DNA of 6,676 nt from Desulfobulbaceae bacterium (GCA_024763495.1 JANTFJ010000141.1:1-6676); one strand, 5' to 3'. Shown: positions 1 to 6,459, numbered from the stretch's first letter. The notes: generated from the letters alone by a model not told the origin. Numbers and translations: made by a program.

Positions 1-130
1 GCTGCGCCAGTCTGATCACAAAAATCTACGGCACCCTGCAACCAGTTACAAATACTGAGGTTTGCACTCATTAGGCGCTTACCCCATGAGTAGTTACGGC
101 AAGACTATAGAATCATTTACTCTATTTTTC

Positions 131-134
131 AGGA
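131..134 (+). promoter_or_regulatory. Shine-Dalgarno that decides the rnr start
   Basis: AGGA stands 8 nt before the TTG at 143 and is the only well-spaced ribosome binding site near the 5' end of the frame. The in-frame ATG at 86 has only a weak AGG upstream and sits in the right arm of a 6-bp dyad (ACTCAT 66-71 / ATGAGT 86-91). The TTG at 62 has GAGG only one base away. A -10-like TAGAAT at 108-113 would start a transcript near 120, after the ATG at 86. No good -35 is visible, so the promoter itself is weakly supported. Confidence 0.5.
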
Positions 135-142
135 TTTTTAAT

Positions 143-2341
143 TTGCGTAGAAAAAATAAATTCAGCAGAAAACGTCACCAGGAACGTTCAAAATCGCGAT
201 CAGCTCAAAGCGGCAGAAGAGGCAGGCGAACAGATCAGCGCCCCAAGGGGCCTGTTGCTTTGGAAAAGCTTATTTCTTTTCTCTACAGGCAGGGCAGCAT
301 GGTCGGCTTTAAGCAGTTGACAAAAGAATTTGACCTGCCGCGAAGTCACAGGAAGGATTTTCGTGAGCAGCTGGCCGGACTCTGTCAGCGAAATCTTATT
401 GTCTGTCCCGAAGCTAAACAATACGGGATTAATAAAAAAGAATTTCCCAGCGGTATAATTACCATTAATCCCAGGGGATTTGGTTTTGTTATTCCCGATA
501 ACGCCGATCTCAATGAAGGTCGTGATTTTTTTGTGTCTCCACGTAATATCGGCCCGGCCCGCCATGGTGATCATGTCCTGCTGCAATTACTTAATAAAAA
601 GCGGGGCCGCCTGGAGACCAGGGTTGTCATGGTACTGAAAAGGGGTTCAGCCCGATTGGCAGGTACTTTTATAAAGGGTGATCCGGGCAAGGTAATTCCC
701 CAGGATAAACGTTTTCCTTTCAGTATAATTGTCAGCCCCAGGAAAGTACATAATGCCGGGGACGGGGAAGCGGTAGTAGTTGAAATTGACGATTTTCAGT
801 CGGAACAGGGCAGGGTGACGGGCCATATTGTCGAAGTGCTGGGTGATCCGCTGCGGGCCGGGATACAGATGAAAATGGTGATCAGCCAGTTTAATCTGGC
901 TCAAAAGTTTACTCCCGAGGTCTTGGCTGAAGCTGATAAAATAAGTGAAAAAGTAGAAGTAACCGAAGATCGCGATGATCTGCGCCATGTTCTCCATATC
1001 ACCATTGACGGGGAGACTGCCAGGGATTTTGATGACGGGGTAGCCATTGTCGCGGATAAATCCGGCTTTACTCTTTATGTCAGTATCGCTGATGTCAGTC
1101 ACTATGTTACTCCCGATTCTGCCCTGGATAAAGAGGCTTATAAGCGCGGCACCAGCGTTTATTTCCCAACCGGCGTTCTGCCTATGCTGCCGGAAAGGCT
1201 TTCCAACGGGCTTTGCAGCCTTAATCCTGACGAAGACCGTTATGCCTTTACAGCTATTCTCGAATTTGACCACCAGGGTAAACGCCTGAAGAGTCGTTTC
1301 CGTAAATCAGTTATCCGCAGCAAGGCCCGAATGACCTATACTCTGGTTAAAAAGATTGTGGTTGACCGGGAAAAGGAGACCTGTGACCAATATAAAGAAT
1401 TGTTAAATCCCTTGAAGATGATGGCGGAGCTTGGCCGATTACTGGAAAAAAGACGAATGAAAAGGGGCAGTATCGGTTTTGATATGCCTGAAGCCGGTAT
1501 TATTATCAATGAACATGACCAGGTGGAAAATATTGTCCGCCGTCAGCGCAACCTGGCCCACAAGATTATCGAGGAATTTATGCTGGCCGCCAATGAGGCG
1601 GTTGCCGAGGCCTTTGCCAGGCGCCATTTTCCCGCTCTTTATCGAATTCACGAAAAACCGGATGAGCTGAAGGTTGCGGCTTTTGCCGAATTTCTCCAGG
1701 GGCTTGGTTACCAGGTACCCCGAGAGGAAATTTCTCCTAAATGGTTTAACCGGATACTGAGCCAGGCCAGGGGCGGGCCCCGGGAATATATTATCAGTAA
1801 TTTACTTTTGCGGGCTATGCAGCAGGCCCGTTATTCACCGGAAAATGTCGGGCATTTCGGCCTGGCCGCGGCTTATTATACCCACTTTACTTCACCGATT
1901 CGCCGTTATCCTGACCTGATGGTTCATCGCGCTCTGCAGGCGTTGATCACTTCCGGCAAACCGCCGGTAAGCCTGGGACGGCTCAAGGTAGCTGGAGAAT
2001 TTCTTTCCAGCCGGGAGCGGACGGCAACAGAGGCGGAATGGGCTATGGTTGATCGTTTGAAAGTGCTTTTCATGGCTGACAAAACCGGGGAAAGTTTTCA
2101 GGCTATTATATCCGGCGTCTCCTCTTTTGGCCTTTTTATTGAATTGATTGATATTTTTGTCAACGGCGCGGTGTCCATGGCCGAGTTAAGCGAGGATTAT
2201 TTCCATTTTGATGAAAAACAGCATCGTCTGCTGGGCGAACGAGGAAAAATTTATCAGATAGGCGATTTTGTCCGGGTAAGGCTGGTCAGGGTTGACATGC
2301 AGCGTTATAAGCTTGATTTTGTAGTTGATGAGGCTGGATAG
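143..2341 (+). CDS. rnr: Ribonuclease R (RNase II/RNB family 3'-5' exoribonuclease)
   Basis: Processive, Mg-dependent 3'-5' exoribonuclease of the cytoplasm that degrades structured RNA. Numbered from TTG143 (732 aa), the order is: very basic N-terminal tail (about 1-40), winged-helix region (about 40-100), cold-shock domains near 104-160 (GIITINPRGFGFV) and 175-250, RNB catalytic domain about 285-610, and C-terminal S1 domain about 640-725 (SSFGLFIEL). The catalytic metal-binding run DGETARDFDD gives D289, D295, D297 and D298, and the family signature HFTSPIRRYPDL is at 581-592, so the enzyme looks intact. Length is close to or slightly shorter than known RNase R proteins (roughly 780-810 aa). 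It ends soon after S1 without the lysine-rich C-terminal tail of the E. coli enzyme; the basic stretch is at the N-terminus instead. An upstream start at 62 or 86 would add a hydrophobic leader (TLFFRIFN) unlike the family, so the TTG is preferred, though not certain. Probably co-transcribed with fthC. Confidence 0.95.
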   Translation: MRRKNKFSRKRHQERSKSRSAQSGRRGRRTDQRPKGPVALEKLISFLYRQGSMVGFKQLTKEFDLPRSHRKDFREQLAGLCQRNLIVCPEAKQYGINKKEFPSGIITINPRGFGFVIPDNADLNEGRDFFVSPRNIGPARHGDHVLLQLLNKKRGRLETRVVMVLKRGSARLAGTFIKGDPGKVIPQDKRFPFSIIVSPRKVHNAGDGEAVVVEIDDFQSEQGRVTGHIVEVLGDPLRAGIQMKMVISQFNLAQKFTPEVLAEADKISEKVEVTEDRDDLRHVLHITIDGETARDFDDGVAIVADKSGFTLYVSIADVSHYVTPDSALDKEAYKRGTSVYFPTGVLPMLPERLSNGLCSLNPDEDRYAFTAILEFDHQGKRLKSRFRKSVIRSKARMTYTLVKKIVVDREKETCDQYKELLNPLKMMAELGRLLEKRRMKRGSIGFDMPEAGIIINEHDQVENIVRRQRNLAHKIIEEFMLAANEAVAEAFARRHFPALYRIHEKPDELKVAAFAEFLQGLGYQVPREEISPKWFNRILSQARGGPREYIISNLLLRAMQQARYSPENVGHFGLAAAYYTHFTSPIRRYPDLMVHRALQALITSGKPPVSLGRLKVAGEFLSSRERTATEAEWAMVDRLKVLFMADKTGESFQAIISGVSSFGLFIELIDIFVNGAVSMAELSEDYFHFDEKQHRLLGERGKIYQIGDFVRVRLVRVDMQRYKLDFVVDEAG

Positions 2342-2349
2342 TAAAAATA

Positions 2350-2474
2350 GAGTAATTTATCAGTGCCTTATATTCGTTCATTTGGCCCTGCGCCGCATAC
2401 TGGTGCTATGTAAGCAGCTCAAAATGGACGAAGATGAGGTGCTGGTGAACTTTAAGTGTTGCAGAGATTTACTC
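2350..2474 (+). ncRNA. Long rod-like hairpin between rnr and fthC; candidate structured RNA (6S-like locus)
   Basis: Arms 2361-2391 and 2414-2444 pair without any gap over 31 positions with only four mismatches (2372/2433, 2384/2421, 2386/2419, 2387/2418). The helix continues outward for five more pairs (2356-2360 with 2445-2449). An apical stem, 2395-2399 with 2407-2411, closes a 7-nt loop. GAGUAA (2350-2355) can pair perfectly with UUACUC (2469-2474), leaving a 19-nt bulge on the 3' side only. Seven pairs are G-U when read as plus-strand RNA and would be A-C mismatches on the other strand, which supports plus-strand transcription. Known context: 6S RNA typically precedes fthC/ygfA in proteobacteria. 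Against 6S: the predicted part is about 125 nt rather than about 180, and no balanced central bubble is evident. It could instead be an mRNA leader element or a mobile hairpin. No rho-independent terminator follows it, so it would be processed from, or read through into, fthC. Confidence 0.5.
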
Positions 2475-2493
2475 CCTGGGGAACGATTACAAA

Positions 2494-3075
2494 ATGGAAA
2501 GAGAGGAACTGCGCCGGGCAATTCTTCGGCAGCGAGAAGAATTGCCTGTTCTTGAACGGCAGGAAAAAAGCAGGGTAATCAGCAGAAATTTCTGGCGGAC
2601 AACAGAATTCAGTCGAGTCGGAACTATATTTCTCTATGTTAATTTTCGCAGTGAAGTTGAAACCATGGGTATTTTAAGGCAGGCCCTGGAGCGTAAAATA
2701 CGAGTTGCCGTTCCCCTGACCCTGGCGCGGGAGTCCCGGCTTGAGGCTTATGAAATAACTGATCCTGACCGTCAGCTCAGACCTGGATACTGCCGGATTC
2801 CAGAACCTGATCCCAATCTGTCCAGGCTGATTATGCCGGCGGAAATTGAACTGGTTCTCCTGCCGGGCAGTGTTTTTGACCTGGCGGGTAACAGGCTGGG
2901 CTATGGGGGAGGTTATTATGACCGCTTTCTGGCCAATGACGCCCCGCACGCTTTGCGGGTGGGCCTGGCTTATGAAATGCAGATAATAGATAAAGTTCCA
3001 GCCCAGGCCCATGATGAGCCGCTTGATTATCTTATTAGCGAAAAAAAGGTTATAAAAACGAAATCATGCAGATAA
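2494..3075 (+). CDS. fthC: 5-formyltetrahydrofolate cyclo-ligase (5,10-methenyl-THF synthetase)
   Basis: ATP-dependent cytoplasmic enzyme converting 5-formyl-tetrahydrofolate to 5,10-methenyl-tetrahydrofolate, returning a storage or inhibitory folate to the one-carbon pool. The 193 aa match the usual family length. The N-terminal helix with many Arg and Glu (MEREELRRAILRQREELP) is typical of the family start. FLYVNFRSEVET lies near 46-57. The diagnostic nucleotide-binding signature is complete at about 124-145: PGSVFD, NRLGYGGGYYDRF. The ATG is preceded by GGGGA at 2478-2482, 11 nt away, a rather distant ribosome binding site directly after the closing strand of the upstream RNA hairpin, so the hairpin could influence its translation (inference). 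The stop overlaps the end of the convergent minus-strand ORF by 12 nt, and no terminator is visible. The E. coli homologue is ygfA (also called fau). Confidence 0.93.
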   Translation: MEREELRRAILRQREELPVLERQEKSRVISRNFWRTTEFSRVGTIFLYVNFRSEVETMGILRQALERKIRVAVPLTLARESRLEAYEITDPDRQLRPGYCRIPEPDPNLSRLIMPAEIELVLLPGSVFDLAGNRLGYGGGYYDRFLANDAPHALRVGLAYEMQIIDKVPAQAHDEPLDYLISEKKVIKTKSCR

Positions 3076-3471
3076 CACTTTAACCTCAAAAGAAATTCCC
3101 AATCGGTCAAGAGCCCTGTGCAGCGCCTGGACAGCGGAAAGTAAATCATCATGAGCAAGGGTTATTTTCCAGCCGGTTGCCCTGAACAGCAAGTCTTCGC
3201 TCAGGTAAGCGCTCTCTGAACACCTACCTGCGTGCGCTTCAACCTGGCGATATACCAATGTATTATCGCCGGGCGTAAAGCACGCACAGGGCGGTGCCCC
3301 TGATTCCCTTACATTTATAGGGGTGTCACCGTCCGGGTGTACCTTATCGGGTGCTATCCCGGTCTGGAGAAGAACTCCGCTGCAGTACTCGGTCATCCAG
3401 CGCCTGACAGCCGAAGAGATGGCAGGGAAATTTATATCTTTATCCGGCTGAAAAGTTATGCCAAGCCGCAT
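3064..3471 (-). CDS. Unknown small protein carrying an in-frame repeat insertion
   Basis: I do not recognise a named family. The 135-aa reading frame has three parts. Residues 1-37 (MRLGITFQPDKDINFP, then SSAVRRWMTEYCSG) look like an ordinary folded segment. Residues about 38-92 are encoded by copy A of the structured repeat and contain VHPDGD, TPGDNT and CSESAY. Residues 93-135 (LLFRATGWKITLAHDD, then a helix AVQALHRALDRLG and strand ISFEVKVLSA) look like a conserved alpha/beta end. Removing the repeat-coded part would leave a plausible protein of about 80 aa, so the repeat probably inserted in frame. There is no signal peptide or membrane segment. ATG 3471 lies one base after the upstream gene's stop (TAA-C-ATG) with no clear ribosome binding site, so translational coupling is likely. 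It is probably functionally paired with the upstream gene. Whether the interrupted protein still works cannot be judged from sequence. Confidence 0.6.
   Translation of the reverse strand: MRLGITFQPDKDINFPAISSAVRRWMTEYCSGVLLQTGIAPDKVHPDGDTPINVRESGAPPCACFTPGDNTLVYRQVEAHAGRCSESAYLSEDLLFRATGWKITLAHDDLLSAVQALHRALDRLGISFEVKVLSA
3197..3360 (-). repeat. Structured dispersed repeat, copy A (inside the 135-aa ORF)
   Basis: Its plus strand matches the minus strand of 4090-4253. Over a hand-aligned 144-bp core I count about 28 substitutions (about 81% identity) and one 3-nt indel. Internal stems in plus coordinates are: TGCGTGC 3229-3235 with GCACGCA 3280-3286; inside it GGCGATA 3246-3252 with TATCGCC 3264-3270; and a second hairpin, GGTG 3293-3296 plus CCCCT 3297-3301 with AGGGG 3319-3323 plus CACC 3327-3330, with a 3-nt bulge. 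A weaker outer stem may join 3204-3212 to 3351-3359. The boundaries are where similarity to copy B fades and are uncertain by about 10 nt. I assign the minus strand because that is the ORF strand and because a changed base pair in copy B becomes a G-U wobble in that RNA sense. Confidence 0.8.
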
Positions 3472-3472
3472 G

Positions 3473-4063
3473 TTAATCAGTGGTAAGTATTTGTTTTATT
3501 AAATTTTTATGCTGTTCAATAGCTTGACCATATTGATTGTTTAGTTCTGTTGTCAACCGCTGCCATTCCTCCGCGAATTTCGGATGTTGACTTGGCTCAA
3601 GTTTTATATCTACACCGGTCTGCCGGCTCAGGTTATCTTCCACCATTCCCATCTGCTGCCGAAAGTTTTCCTCAAGCTGTTGGCGTAACTGCTCCTTATG
3701 GCCGGAATAACGGTCAAGGACGCTCTTCATCTCGCTGAATATATTGATCAGATCAGGACTGGAGCCGCCGATTGTTATTAAACCCTGCATTGCTTTTTCC
3801 GCTAGAATCAGGTTCTCTTTTTCTCTGGGCAGGACAATGTTTCGAAGTAGAGAATTAACCATTCCTTTAAGCATTGTCTGCCTGTCCGGCCCGGCAGACT
3901 CAAGTTCGGCAGGGAAATCAATCTGCTCATTGTCCAGATAACGGGCAGCAAGTTTCATCCCTTTTTTGATCGCCTCTTCGCTGGAATCGCATGCTGTCAC
4001 GCCCTCGCTCATTTTCGCGGCTCGTTCCAGAACCATTTCCATAGTGCTTCTTATTTCAGCCAT
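3473..4063 (-). CDS. Unknown helical cytoplasmic protein, possibly DUF6657 family
   Basis: A 196-aa, charged, almost entirely helical sequence without signal peptide, membrane segments or recognisable catalytic motifs. The N-terminus (MAEIRSTMEMVLERAAKM) is a strong amphipathic helix. Residues about 110-150 (EMKSVLDRYSGHKEQLRQQL and following, rich in Gln, Glu and Arg) and about 170-196 look coiled-coil-like, so self-association or binding to another protein is plausible. I tentatively recall a family of unknown function, DUF6657, with this type of N-terminus, but cannot confirm it. The start is secure: AAGGAG is 8 nt upstream. It is the first gene of a two-gene unit with the 135-aa ORF one base downstream. 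The unit is bracketed by inverted copies of the structured repeat. No convincing promoter is visible between 4064 and 4262, so it may be read from the aldolase gene or from within repeat copy B. Confidence 0.8.
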   Translation of the reverse strand: MAEIRSTMEMVLERAAKMSEGVTACDSSEEAIKKGMKLAARYLDNEQIDFPAELESAGPDRQTMLKGMVNSLLRNIVLPREKENLILAEKAMQGLITIGGSSPDLINIFSEMKSVLDRYSGHKEQLRQQLEENFRQQMGMVEDNLSRQTGVDIKLEPSQHPKFAEEWQRLTTELNNQYGQAIEQHKNLIKQILTTD

Positions 4064-4071
4064 TTATAAAT

Positions 4072-4077
4072 CTCCTT
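4072..4077 (-). promoter_or_regulatory. Strong Shine-Dalgarno of the 196-aa gene
   Basis: AAGGAG on the minus strand, 8 nt before the ATG at 4063, fixes the start. It lies just outside the end of repeat copy B (about 4090). Confidence 0.85.
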
Positions 4078-4089
4078 ATCAGAATACTC

Positions 4090-4253
4090 GATCGCGCTCA
4101 ATAACGTACACCCGGACGGCGACAACCCCATAACTGTAAAGGATTCAGGGAGGCCGCAATCCGCGTGCTCCACGCCCGGCGATAATACATCATCGCTATA
4201 TCGCAAGGTGGAAGCGCGCGCGGGGTGGTGTTCATGGAGTGCTTACGAGGGAA
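4090..4253 (+). repeat. Structured dispersed repeat, copy B (intergenic, inverted relative to copy A)
   Basis: This copy fills most of the 199-nt gap between the aldolase gene and the 196-aa gene, starting about 10 nt after the aldolase stop. Read on the plus strand it aligns with the minus strand of copy A and keeps an open frame with the same peptide words (VHPDGD, TPGDNT, LYRKVEA, CSWSAY) from about 4070 to 4282. It has no start codon or ribosome binding site, so I do not call a gene. The stems of copy A are kept with paired changes: T3229-A3286 of A is C-G here (minus-strand bases at 4222 and 4162), and T3295-A3328 is C-G here (4153 and 4120). It has a 3-nt in-frame insertion in the central hairpin loop relative to A. 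Confidence 0.8.
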
Positions 4254-4262
4254 CTAGTTTAA

Positions 4263-6344
4263 TTACCTGGGAAAGGCTGCCATGATTCCCCCGTCAATGG
4301 GTAGAGTAGCTCCGGTTGTCGGGGTCTGTCCCGAAGCAAAAAACACCACGCCATTACCAACGTGATCGGCCAGGATTTCAGCCTTGAGCAGGTTCCGCTG
4401 CCGATAATATTCCTTTAACCCTTCAGGATCAAGATTGCGGGCCCGCATCCGGTCAGGGCCGACAACATCCCAGAGCCCGGAAGAAACAGTGTCGGCAAAG
4501 ATAGCATCGGCATTTATCATATTCACCCGGATACCTGCTTCCGCCAGTTCCAGGGCCGCTATTTTGCCGAGTTGATGAGCGCCGGCTTTGGAGCTGCTGT
4601 AAGCCCCGAAATTTGCTCCTGGAGCAAAGACATTTTTTGAACTGTTAATAATAATATCACCGCCGGTGCCCTGGTGTTTGAAAATCGGAATGGCTGCTTT
4701 TATTACTGCGTAAACCCCTATCATGTTAACTTCAATGACTTTTCTGAACATTGCCATATCAAGTTCCGCCAACGGGGCCACATGGGCGATTCCCGCATTA
4801 GGCACCAGGATATCAAGCCCGCCGCTGACGGCAATGGCCTTGCTGAAAGCTTTTGTTACTGAATTTTCATCAGTGACATCCATGGGCAGGGAGGTGATCA
4901 TGAGAGGACTGAATTGTTTCTCCAGTTCAGCACAGACAATATCGAGGCGGGCTTGATCAACGTCGGTAAGAATGACCCTGGCCCCGGCGGCAAGCAGGCG
5001 GCGGCCAATGCCTCCGGCAATTGCCCCGCCGCCTCCGGTAACCAGGGCAGTCTTGCCCTGCAGGGGCAAGGGGGTGTTTTTGCCGAGCTTGGCCTGTTCC
5101 AGGCTCCAGTATTCCATTTCAAAGATAAATTTTTCTTCCAGCTCCCGGTATTGGCCCACTGCCGCGGCCTTGATCTTGGTAAAGATGGTATGTTCAGCAA
5201 TATCCGCGGCAATTATCGCCTCTTCAGCTGTCTTACCGGCCGCGATAATGCCCAGGCCGCGAACCAGGATTACCCTGGGACTGCTGTCAAGCATGGTACG
5301 ATCAAGCTGTTTAGCCGTGGTTTGTTCGTTAAAATAATTTTTATAGTTCCGGCGGTAGCCGGCAACATCATTTTTGATTTTTTCCTTGATATCATGTAGG
5401 TCACAATCGCTGAAATCAAAAAAAAGCGGATAATTCTTGGTACGGATAACATGATCAGGAGTCAGGACGCCGCTGACAAAAAGCTGTTCGGCATCAGGCC
5501 GGGCCAGGGCGTTTAAAATCTGCTTGTTTGAGCGTAGTTCAAGGGTAAAGAGTTGTCTGTTATTTTTGGCCTGATCATAGCTCATGGCCCCGCGCAGTAT
5601 GGGCAGAACAAGATCAGGGGCAGGAGCGCCCGACCCGTTGATTGTTACGGTCTTGGTCTTGGCCTGTTTAATGAAATTTTCAGCCAGGGTAACATAATGA
5701 ATCATCAGGTTATAGGCTGTTTCAGCATCATCGCCAAAGGTAAAAATACCATGATTCATTAAAATAATGCATTCTATGGCAGGATTTGCCTCATAAAGTT
5801 CAATAACTGAGCGGGCAAGGGGAAAGCCGGGCATTATAAAAGGCAGGATGGCTGTTTTTTCCCCCAGGGCCTGATGGAGGAGTTCGTTGCCGTTTTCCTG
5901 GTTGGTCAGGGCGACAATGGCATTGGCGTGAGTATGGTCAATAAATTTATGGGGCAGAAAGGCATGCACCAGGGTTTCTATGGAGGGATTGGGTGAAGAG
6001 GCATCGAGCAGATGGGTACGGAACTGATTGACCATCTCTTCATCGCTTAATTTTTCAATATCGCGCAACTTACGTAAATAGGCGAGATCAAGAGCGGGAT
6101 GGCCCTGGGGTTCTATATCGCCCAGATTCCAGCCGCTGCCCTTGACATAAATGACTTCAATCTCTTCGCCCAACAGGTTGGTCACCCGTCCCTTTACCGA
6201 GGTGTTTCCGCCGCCATGGAGGACGAGTTCTTCTTCACGGCCCAGCAGGCGGGATGTGTAGGTGCGCCGGGCCAGTTCTGCCGGAATCTGCGGGTAGGAG
6301 TTGATAAAATTTTGAGCATCAGCTTCATTATATTTGTTTTTCAT
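4263..6344 (-). CDS. Bifunctional class II aldolase / short-chain dehydrogenase (RhaEW/YuxG type)
   Basis: Fusion of a metal-dependent class II aldolase/adducin domain (about residues 20-245) with an NAD(P)-dependent short-chain dehydrogenase (about 428-693). Known relatives, such as B. subtilis YuxG/RhaEW (about 690 aa), cleave rhamnulose-1-phosphate to DHAP and L-lactaldehyde and oxidise the lactaldehyde. The substrate here is unproven, because no rhamnose genes are in the window. Aldolase evidence: HGGGNTS at 43-49 and zinc-ligand histidines H137, H139 (HTHANA) and H198 (MNHG). Dehydrogenase evidence: glycine-rich loop from T436 (TGGGGAIAGGIG), NAG motif (LVPNAGIAH), and catalytic S569, Y582 and K586 (YSSSK) with the expected 13-residue Ser-Tyr spacing. 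Both active sites look intact. The ATG at 6344 gives 693 aa, matching family length. The upstream TTG at 6431 coincides with a -35 box, and the extra 29 residues look unlike the family. The ribosome binding site of ATG 6344 is weak (GGA, 3 nt away). It appears monocistronic, or reads into the 196-aa gene. Confidence 0.9.
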   Translation of the reverse strand: MKNKYNEADAQNFINSYPQIPAELARRTYTSRLLGREEELVLHGGGNTSVKGRVTNLLGEEIEVIYVKGSGWNLGDIEPQGHPALDLAYLRKLRDIEKLSDEEMVNQFRTHLLDASSPNPSIETLVHAFLPHKFIDHTHANAIVALTNQENGNELLHQALGEKTAILPFIMPGFPLARSVIELYEANPAIECIILMNHGIFTFGDDAETAYNLMIHYVTLAENFIKQAKTKTVTINGSGAPAPDLVLPILRGAMSYDQAKNNRQLFTLELRSNKQILNALARPDAEQLFVSGVLTPDHVIRTKNYPLFFDFSDCDLHDIKEKIKNDVAGYRRNYKNYFNEQTTAKQLDRTMLDSSPRVILVRGLGIIAAGKTAEEAIIAADIAEHTIFTKIKAAAVGQYRELEEKFIFEMEYWSLEQAKLGKNTPLPLQGKTALVTGGGGAIAGGIGRRLLAAGARVILTDVDQARLDIVCAELEKQFSPLMITSLPMDVTDENSVTKAFSKAIAVSGGLDILVPNAGIAHVAPLAELDMAMFRKVIEVNMIGVYAVIKAAIPIFKHQGTGGDIIINSSKNVFAPGANFGAYSSSKAGAHQLGKIAALELAEAGIRVNMINADAIFADTVSSGLWDVVGPDRMRARNLDPEGLKEYYRQRNLLKAEILADHVGNGVVFFASGQTPTTGATLPIDGGIMAAFPR

Positions 6345-6402
6345 TTGTCCATGTCTTTTGTTCGTGATTATCCGGGCCTGGAATACCTGATTGGTATCAG
6401 GG

Positions 6403-6431
6403 AAATTATTCAGGCGCTTACAGACTGTCAA
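6403..6431 (-). promoter_or_regulatory. Sigma70-type promoter for the aldolase/SDR gene
   Basis: Perfect -35 TTGACA (6431-6426). The -10 is either AATAAT (6410-6405, five of six consensus bases, 15-bp spacer) or TAATTT (6408-6403, three of six, 17-bp spacer). An AT-rich stretch lies just upstream. Transcription would start near 6397 and give a leader of about 50 nt to ATG 6344. Confidence 0.5.
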
Positions 6432-6446
6432 TAAACAATTTTATTT

Positions 6447-6459
6447 CACCATAATGGTG
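6447..6459. promoter_or_regulatory. Perfect palindrome, candidate operator upstream of the aldolase promoter
   Basis: CACCAT-A-ATGGTG, 6-bp arms around one base, lies 15 bp upstream of the -35 box. Its position suits an activator or an upstream operator. The binding protein is unknown and no regulator gene is in the window. A dyad this short can occur by chance. Confidence 0.35.

Noticed and set aside
66..85. Short match to the E. coli lac promoter region (CACTCATTAGGC)
   Set aside because: Only about 12 bases agree and the lac -35, -10 and operator do not follow, so neither vector carry-over nor a promoter is supported.
2325..2555. 76-aa plus-strand ORF covering the rnr-fthC gap
   Set aside because: It overlaps the ends of rnr and fthC in another frame, has no ribosome binding site, and its middle is the two arms of the hairpin; the RNA structure explains the sequence better.
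3047..3086. AGGTTA / TAACCT inverted repeat at the fthC end as a terminator
   Set aside because: The 6-bp stem has a loop of 28 nt, no GC-rich core and no T-run, so it is not a credible rho-independent terminator.
4070..4282. Open plus-strand frame in repeat copy B with peptide similarity to the 135-aa ORF
   Set aside because: It has no start codon or ribosome binding site and runs into the aldolase 3' end antisense; recorded as part of the repeat rather than as a gene or pseudogene.
4914..5399. 161-aa plus-strand ORF antisense to the aldolase/SDR gene, plus similar ORFs within rnr
   Set aside because: They are frame shadows of strongly supported genes with no recognisable domains or ribosome binding sites.
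6429..6431. TTG at 6431 as start of a 722-aa aldolase/SDR
   Set aside because: It is the beginning of the TTGACA -35 box, and the 29 extra residues do not resemble the family; ATG 6344 gives the expected length.
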